A DNA stretch of 10,294 bases from Camelimonas abortus (GTDB lineage: Bacteria; Pseudomonadota; Alphaproteobacteria; Rhizobiales; Beijerinckiaceae). Position 1 is the stretch's first letter. Every line of letters begins with the position of its first letter. Positions 5,326 through 10,294 of this stretch are shown here, one piece after another. Below the pieces are notes generated by a model. The model was not told the origin of the DNA, did not search any database, and was given only the letters and a program-made list of their open reading frames with translations. Made by a program: the position numbers and the translations under genes. Where the stretch lies: NCBI RefSeq assembly GCF_042647165.1, contig NZ_JBHRUV010000077.1, one strand, 5' to 3'.

Positions 5326-5685
5326 TCAGGACGACAGCGGCCCGCGGAAAATGAACAGCGCGCCAAGGGCGATGAGGGCGAAACCGACCAGATGGTTGAG
5401 CGTGAAGCGCTCGCCCAGGACCACCACCGAAAACACCGCGAACACCGCCAGCGAGATCACCTCCTGGACCGTCTTCAGCTCGGCGGCGCTGTACACGGCG
5501 TGGCCGATGCGGTTGGCCGGCACGGCGAGGCAATACTCGATCAGGGCGATGCCCCAGGAGACGAGAATCACCACTGGCAGGGAAGCGCCTGGAAAGCGCA
5601 GGTGGCCATACCATGCCGTCGTCATGAACACGTTGGAGGCGAGCAGCAGCAGCAGCGGCAGCACATGGGGCGACGACAGGCTCAT
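5326..5685 (-). CDS. DUF486 (DMT-like) small inner-membrane protein
   Basis: This 119-residue protein has four predicted membrane segments (about 7-25, 34-54, 72-92 and 97-114) and the hallmark DUF486 blocks AWYGHLRF (24-31), EYCLAVPANRIGHAVYS (50-66) and LKTVQEVISLAVFAVFS (70-86). DUF486 proteins are half-size relatives of the drug/metabolite transporter superfamily, similar in scale to SMR or EmrE-type proteins, but no substrate is established. The ATG at 5685 was chosen because it gives the family's usual length and a GGAG site lies nine bases upstream. An in-frame ATG at 5715 would add ten polar residues with a poorer ribosome site. It converges with corA and diverges from the mepA gene across about 140 bases. 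Confidence 0.9.
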   Translation of the reverse strand: MSLSSPHVLPLLLLLASNVFMTTAWYGHLRFPGASLPVVILVSWGIALIEYCLAVPANRIGHAVYSAAELKTVQEVISLAVFAVFSVVVLGERFTLNHLVGFALIALGALFIFRGPLSS

Positions 5686-5824
5686 GGCGGGTTTCTCCGG
5701 GGATGACCGAGGCATTTTCCGGGCGCGGTCCGGCGGGCCGCGCCTGCGTTACGCGCTTCCGCGCCGGCGCGCAATCGCCGGGCGCGCGGTTGCCGCCGCC
5801 GCGTCTCTGTGAGAATCTTCCGCC

Positions 5825-6757
5825 ATGAAGAAACAGCTGCTTTGCCTTGCGCTGGCCGGCGCCGCCCTGCTGGCCGCGCCCCAGGGGCGCGCGCCCGCGA
5901 GCGCCCAGGAGAACGCCCGCCAGGAGGCGGCGCGGCGGGAGGCGGCGCTGCGCTCCCTGCCGCCGGACGCCGCCCGGCGGCTGTTCGGCCAGGTAAGGAC
6001 GCCGGCGCCCGGCCCGGCGGCGGTGCACGGCTTTTACTCGCGCGGCTGCTACGCCGGCGGCGTGCAGATGCCGCCGACCGGCCCGACGTGGCAGATGATG
6101 CGCCTGTCGCGCAACCGCAACTGGGGCACGCCGCGGCTGGCGCGCTTCCTGCAGCGCTTTTCCGCGAAGGCTGCGGAGGTGACCGGCTGGAAGGGGCTGC
6201 TGATCGGCGACCTGTCGCAGCCGCGCGGCGGGCCGATGCTCACGGGCCACGCCTCGCACCAGCTCGGCATTGAGGCGGACATCTGGCTGCGGCCCATGAC
6301 CGGCCGCATCTACAGCGCGGCGGAGCGGGAGGAGATCCCCTCGCTCAACCTGGTGCGGGCCGACCGGCTGGACGTGGACCCGGCGACCTACACGCCGGCG
6401 CATTTCGCCCTGCTGAAGCTGGCCGCCTCCGAGCCGGAGGTGGAGCGGGTGTTCGTCAACCCGGCGATCAAGAGGGCGCTGTGCCGCGACGCGGGCGCCG
6501 ACCGGGCGTGGCTGCGCAAGATCCGCCCCACCTGGGGCCACAACTACCATTTTCACGTGCGGCTGGACTGCGGCGGCGCCCCCACCTGCCGGCCGCAACA
6601 GCCGCCGTCGCCCGGCGACGGCTGCGGCGCCGAGCTTGACTGGTGGTTCAGCCCCGAGGTGCTGCATCCCAAACCCCGGCCGCCGCGCAAGCCACCGCGG
6701 CCGCTGACCCTCGCCGACCTGCCCCCGGCCTGCAAGGCGGTGCTGGAGGCCAGGTGA
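5825..6757 (+). CDS. mepA: Penicillin-insensitive murein endopeptidase (MepA)
   Basis: This 310-residue periplasmic zinc metallopeptidase of the LAS/M74 family cuts D-Ala-mDAP and mDAP-mDAP cross-bridges in peptidoglycan. The signal peptide is MKKQLLCLALAGAALLAA, with cleavage likely near ASA-Q (27/28). The metal and catalytic motifs are intact: GHASHQLGIEADIW (121-134), where His125 and Asp132 correspond to the known zinc ligands, and WGHNYHFHVRL (217-227), which provides the C-terminal histidines. Six cysteines in the mature part (75, 200, 229, 235, 247, 303) match the three-disulfide arrangement of MepA. After about 258 comes a proline-rich tail (HPKPRPPRKPPRP) and a short LADLPPACKAVL end, common in alphaproteobacterial members. 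The ATG at 5825 fits the signal peptide, but the ribosome site is weak (only GAGAA nearby). No terminator is obvious downstream. Confidence 0.95.
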   Translation: MKKQLLCLALAGAALLAAPQGRAPASAQENARQEAARREAALRSLPPDAARRLFGQVRTPAPGPAAVHGFYSRGCYAGGVQMPPTGPTWQMMRLSRNRNWGTPRLARFLQRFSAKAAEVTGWKGLLIGDLSQPRGGPMLTGHASHQLGIEADIWLRPMTGRIYSAAEREEIPSLNLVRADRLDVDPATYTPAHFALLKLAASEPEVERVFVNPAIKRALCRDAGADRAWLRKIRPTWGHNYHFHVRLDCGGAPTCRPQQPPSPGDGCGAELDWWFSPEVLHPKPRPPRKPPRPLTLADLPPACKAVLEAR

Positions 6758-7087
6758 CGGCCCGCCGCCAGCGAGCCCCAGCGCTGACGATCCGCAGCCT
6801 CACGTCGCTACCGCACTCCCCACCGACGCGGCTGCATCATTCACGGATCCGATCACGATGACGGCAGGCAGGCTGCAGATCCGGGCTGCGCCATTACGGA
6901 GCATGAAGCGTGGTCAAGGAACGCGGACGCCCGCACGACGGCGGCGGCGTTCAGAAGCTTCATCGCCGCACGCGGCGCAAGGCCCGGACCACGAGCAAAC
7001 CAGGATCACGCCCGCGCTGCCGCCCCCCAATGAGGCGTCCGCACGCATGCCGGGTGCCAGTCCGAGCAACGGAAAGGACGCTGCTTA
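6758..7087. other. Gene-free 330-base junction
   Basis: No supportable gene, RNA or terminator is seen. Short open frames on both strands read as Arg/Pro-rich noise without ribosome sites or family motifs. The stretch separates two convergent genes (mepA and the large glycosyltransferase) and remains fairly GC-rich, while composition drops abruptly at the start of the next gene near 7085. It may be decayed sequence at the edge of an acquired segment, which is inference. Confidence 0.5.
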
Positions 7088-9949
7088 TCACTCTGAGCCA
7101 ATTTCTCGCTTGAGAATCTCAAGTCTAGGCGCAATCTGCGCCTCATAACTATACAACTCCAACGCCTTCTTGCGCCCGTTCTTGCCGATCTCTCTCAGCG
7201 CCGCGGGATTGGCCCGATACCACATTATACGATCAACAATTACGTCGGCGTCATGCGGCACGATAACGATGTCCTTATCTTCAGCAAAATACGCGTTCAT
7301 CTTAAGCGGGTCTGTGCAAAATAACGACACTTCCTGAAGCAGCGCATCAACCCCTGTGCCCGTGGGAAAACCGTCGAACGCACCGTCCCGCAGCACAAAT
7401 GGCACATTGCACAGAAGGATCAAATCCTTATCGGCGTAAAAGGTCGGAAACCAGGCCGGCTCACGCCCGCCATAAAAAAAGATTTTTCCTTCAAGACCAT
7501 CAACCGGCAGATCATCGGCTGAAAAACCACCGACCACATGGAAGCGGCATTCCGGCGCCGCACGAACCAGCTTTCTCGCCACATCGAGAAAAATATCATA
7601 TCCCTTGTCGTGTCCATCCGACATATATTTATGCGCCGTAAAGCATATATCCAATGTATTTTTTTCAAATCCAAATTTTCTTCTCTCAATATTACTCGAC
7701 TCCAACGCAATCAAGGGAGTTACAACGCCGTAAATCAGATCTATCTTACTTGAATCAACAAACTGGCCCGAGACCAGATAATCTCTTGTATATGTTTGAG
7801 TCACAATAACGCGCCGAAACATCTCGCTGGAAAAGACGCGCCTAAGCATCTGGTCGGACTCCGGGACACCCACCCGGAAAGCGCCGCCTGGATATAGCGT
7901 AAACACAAACGGAATCCGATTACGTTCAAAATATTCAACATTCAACCAAGTATTACCAAGAAACACCGTGTAACCAAGCCGCGCGGCAACGTCCGGCGGG
8001 CTATCGCAGCCAATAATTCTCCCCCTGAAAAGCGACTGCTTCGAAATATGGTCGTTGATAATATCTTCCCGGGATCGCGCATCATCAAAGAAAGAAAAAG
8101 CAGCGCCTGTCGTGAACGCAACCGCGTTAGAAAACTCAGTCAAATAGGCGTCAAACTCCGCCGCCCGGAAGGCTGACTGTGGATGCGGATAGGCATCATC
8201 AACAATGACAAGATCGCAACGGGCCCTTGTCGACGGCCGTGCGCCCCGTCGCCTTGTCAGCATCACGCGAGGAACTGAAGACGCACGTCTTGCCGCGGAC
8301 TTCAGCCGCGCCCACGCGAGATCCAAACGATCAAAACGTCTGGAAAGCCTTGCGAGCTCCTGTCCGACGGCAAACAGGAGATCGTGGATAGCGTCGAGCT
8401 TTCCGCGAACGCTCGCTCCTTGCGGCGAATGCGCCATGAGAAGCGTTTCTGCGAGAATTTCCTGATACCGCAAGCGATTTATAGAAAGATACGTCCCGAA
8501 TTCGCGGTCATAACGATAATCCAGATGATGATTAACTTCGATCACCATTTTGGCCGCAATACTAAGTTGCCATATTTCCGAATACCCGGACCAAATACCT
8601 TGATCATGCTTGCGATATGCGGCCATTGGCTCAGGGAAATATTTAATCTTCCCGCACTCGGCATTGAGAATATCAAACACCCAGTCACAGCCGGGCAAAT
8701 GATAAAGCCACTCTGGAACAGATTTAACCTGCTCGTTGCGTATCATACATGATGCAGTGGCGATGTAATCGCCGGTACACAAATCCCGAACGGTTGTTGT
8801 ATCTGCAATATTACTTAATAACGGAGCACCAAGAACGCCGGCATCGTCAGCGAGATAAACGTTATGACAACTTATAGCATAATCCGGGTTCGCTCTCAGA
8901 AAATCAACCTGTCTCTGTAATTTTTTCTTGTCTATCCAAAAATCATCTCCTTCCAGAAAAGCGACAAACTCACCTCTGCAGGCCTTATAGGTTTCCAGAT
9001 AATTGGCGACCGCGCCCAAATTCTTTTCCCGTTCCAGCAGGCGAATTTTGTCAGGGCGGGCCCTCTGGAACTCCCGACAGATGTCCCGCGTCCGGTCCGT
9101 AGACGCATCCTCGCCGATCACTATCTCGTAAGGAAAATCCGTTTCCTGAGCCAGAGCGCTTTGAATAGCCTGAGCAACATATTTTTCCTGATTATATGTG
9201 ATCATTGAGACCGAAACGACCGGCCGTTTCTCCGGAGCAACGGAAAAAACATTTGCTTGGGCGCACAGATCATATTCGCTGCACTTTTCGCGCAATTTCC
9301 TTATTCGGCGCGAAACATCACGATCCAACCTCGTCAAAATTGTAAAAGTATCTGCAGAATGTATCGTATAGAGCGATGACTGTGCATATCCCAAGGCGGG
9401 CTTGACGGACTCCCAGTCGGTGTCATCGAGGACCAGAACATCACCGTCGGCCATCAGAGACATATACCGCCTGACGTCCTCCATCACACACCGGGTGTCA
9501 TGATTGCCGTCAATGTGAATCATCATCGACCCGGACGCCTTTTCGGCGACTAGCGGAAAAGCGGCCGAAGACGCCTTGCGGAAGACGGTGGTGGACGCGT
9601 CAAGCTCCAACGCCGACCGCCGTCCCATAAACTCATCATAAACGCTATCCCAGTCCGTTGTTGCAATGAAAGCTGCAACAGCCTCGCGAATATCGTCAGG
9701 AAGACCCTTCTCGTCCGCCTCGTCACGGGAATATGGGTCAACCGCAATACTATGACCGCCCCGCTGCGCAAAGGACCAAGCCAAAGGAAGAAAACTCCGC
9801 CCGCGATAGACCCCCACCTCGATATAAGTCGTTAGACCGAGGAACTCTGCCAGCGCCGCCATGACAGCAACTTTAGGAAAGCCGCTCCCCCCACCTATAT
9901 CAACCGGCACAGAATAAGTGATTTCGCACAACCGCTCTAAATCGATCAT
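7088..9949 (-). CDS. Methyltransferase / GT2 / GT-B fusion glycosyltransferase
   Basis: This is a 953-residue soluble multidomain protein, probably in surface polysaccharide or protein glycosylation. Residues 20-210 form a Methyltransf_24-like Rossmann domain with YIEVGVYRGRS (42-52), the SAM-site strand IAVDPYS, IHIDGNHD (144-151) and VLVLDDTDW (171-179). Residues 243 to about 455 are a family 2 (GT-A) glycosyltransferase: VSVSMITYNQEKYVAQAI, GEDASTDRTR (279-288) and the metal-binding LEGDDFW (332-338). An Arg-rich linker (about 537-579) precedes a GT-B-like half (578-953). This half has FTAHKYMSDGHDKGYDIF, FHVVGGF, and DGFPTGTGVDALLQE (859-873) in place of the usual GT4 donor-site motif. 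The ATG at 9949 has a GAGA site; the frame continues upstream only to a TTG and unrelated sequence. Lower GC and AT-rich codons, unlike all neighbours, suggest transfer. Acceptor and donor sugars cannot be told. Confidence 0.88.
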   Translation of the reverse strand: MIDLERLCEITYSVPVDIGGGSGFPKVAVMAALAEFLGLTTYIEVGVYRGRSFLPLAWSFAQRGGHSIAVDPYSRDEADEKGLPDDIREAVAAFIATTDWDSVYDEFMGRRSALELDASTTVFRKASSAAFPLVAEKASGSMMIHIDGNHDTRCVMEDVRRYMSLMADGDVLVLDDTDWESVKPALGYAQSSLYTIHSADTFTILTRLDRDVSRRIRKLREKCSEYDLCAQANVFSVAPEKRPVVSVSMITYNQEKYVAQAIQSALAQETDFPYEIVIGEDASTDRTRDICREFQRARPDKIRLLEREKNLGAVANYLETYKACRGEFVAFLEGDDFWIDKKKLQRQVDFLRANPDYAISCHNVYLADDAGVLGAPLLSNIADTTTVRDLCTGDYIATASCMIRNEQVKSVPEWLYHLPGCDWVFDILNAECGKIKYFPEPMAAYRKHDQGIWSGYSEIWQLSIAAKMVIEVNHHLDYRYDREFGTYLSINRLRYQEILAETLLMAHSPQGASVRGKLDAIHDLLFAVGQELARLSRRFDRLDLAWARLKSAARRASSVPRVMLTRRRGARPSTRARCDLVIVDDAYPHPQSAFRAAEFDAYLTEFSNAVAFTTGAAFSFFDDARSREDIINDHISKQSLFRGRIIGCDSPPDVAARLGYTVFLGNTWLNVEYFERNRIPFVFTLYPGGAFRVGVPESDQMLRRVFSSEMFRRVIVTQTYTRDYLVSGQFVDSSKIDLIYGVVTPLIALESSNIERRKFGFEKNTLDICFTAHKYMSDGHDKGYDIFLDVARKLVRAAPECRFHVVGGFSADDLPVDGLEGKIFFYGGREPAWFPTFYADKDLILLCNVPFVLRDGAFDGFPTGTGVDALLQEVSLFCTDPLKMNAYFAEDKDIVIVPHDADVIVDRIMWYRANPAALREIGKNGRKKALELYSYEAQIAPRLEILKREIGSE

Positions 9950-10294
9950 GACATCTCGTCTCTGAGAAAAGCGACCGCACCACGCATAACCGCCCGCCCA
10001 CGCCTCTGTCAATTCGGATTCCCACAAAGGCTACACATGAGTCGCAAAAAACGACTGCTATCTTATAGAGATAAAAATATATAGACCAGCATCGCAAACA
10101 AATAACATCCAATTATATAGATGCACACCCCTTGGCGCGACAAATATGTTATACCTCCCCCTTTGCGCCACAAAATTTACAAATTGCCAATGACATAACG
10201 CTGTAGTATTTATATATTTAATCACATTTTGCGAGAATTATAGTGATTGTTGGCATATTCAGGTCACTCTGGCTGGCCTGACCCCATAGGGTGG
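9950..10294. other. AT-rich gene-free right edge
   Basis: No coding sequence is seen on either strand. The stretch is the upstream region of the minus-strand glycosyltransferase gene and very AT-rich between 10040 and 10260. Visible elements are a small inverted repeat (AGTCG at 10040-10044 with CGACT at 10052-10056), TATAAG on the minus strand near 10065 that could be a -10 box but has no convincing -35, and a 30-base-offset imperfect repeat at 10131-10178. The final 60 bases become GC-richer and contain GGTCA/TGACC half-sites. Confidence 0.5.
10131..10178. repeat. Imperfect direct repeat, 30-base offset
   Basis: The 18-base units at 10131-10148 and 10161-10178 match at 13 of 18 positions, sharing a CTT.GCGC.ACAAA core. 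A 30-base offset is close to three helical turns, so a pair of protein-binding sites is possible, but the match is modest in AT-rich DNA. Confidence 0.3.

Noticed and set aside
5237..6667. A 476-codon open frame on the minus strand across mepA and part of corA
   Set aside because: It is antisense to two well-supported genes, and its composition (Arg/His/Gly/Ala) is typical of a mirror frame. The true minus-strand gene here is the DUF486 gene in a different frame.
6918..6947. GGAAC at about 6918 as another EcfG promoter
   Set aside because: The bases 16-17 positions downstream are CGGC/GGCG rather than CGTT and no gene follows on that strand.
9950..10027. Upstream extension of the glycosyltransferase to a TTG at 10027
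   Set aside because: The 26 extra residues show no relation to the methyltransferase domain, TTG is a poor start, and the ATG at 9949 has its own ribosome site.
1..10294. tRNA, rRNA, CRISPR array or a dedicated defence system
   Set aside because: No cloverleaf, rRNA-like block, regular spacer-repeat array or defence-protein motif was seen on either strand.

Overview
The window looks like chromosomal DNA of a high-GC alphaproteobacterium, most likely of the order Hyphomicrobiales (Rhizobiales). The evidence is an Omp2/Porin_2-type porin end, an AapJ/BztA-type amino-acid binding protein, a NepR-like small protein and promoters of the EcfG general-stress type (GGAAC-N16-CGTT). No genus can be named from this sequence alone. 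By eye, positions 1 to about 7080 are very GC-rich, while about 7085 to 10294 is near half GC and becomes AT-rich after 9950.

Layout, left to right. Positions 1-372 hold the 3' end of a porin gene (+), followed by a strong intrinsic terminator. Four genes then run on the minus strand: a DUF4188 protein (490-1005), an orphan periplasmic amino-acid binding protein (1179-2213), an exported L,D-transpeptidase (2283-2927) and a small lipoprotein (3075-3557). A 356-base gap (3558-3913) holds an operator-like palindrome and a tract of GGAGCGG repeats. A 55-residue NepR-like protein (3914-4081, minus) and a CorA-type metal transporter (4344-5312, plus) diverge from a shared control region. That region carries a perfect EcfG-type promoter facing the NepR-like gene and a one-mismatch copy facing corA. 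A DUF486 membrane protein (5326-5685, minus) converges on corA, and a MepA-type murein endopeptidase (5825-6757, plus) follows.

After a 330-base stretch with no recognisable gene, composition changes sharply. A single gene (7088-9949, minus) encodes a 953-residue protein with a methyltransferase-like N-terminus, a family 2 glycosyltransferase in the middle and a GT-B-like glycosyltransferase at the C-terminus. It is probably a horizontally acquired surface-glycan gene. The right edge is AT-rich, gene-free, and may hold the degenerate end of an insertion sequence.

How the parts may fit together. The left and central genes share an envelope theme: porin, L,D-transpeptidase, lipoprotein, murein endopeptidase and metal uptake. 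The most interesting element is the NepR-like gene. NepR is the anti-sigma factor of the alphaproteobacterial general stress response and normally sits beside phyR and ecfG. Here a divergent paralogue stands alone under what looks like the promoter of the regulon it would control, which suggests a negative-feedback or side branch of that response.
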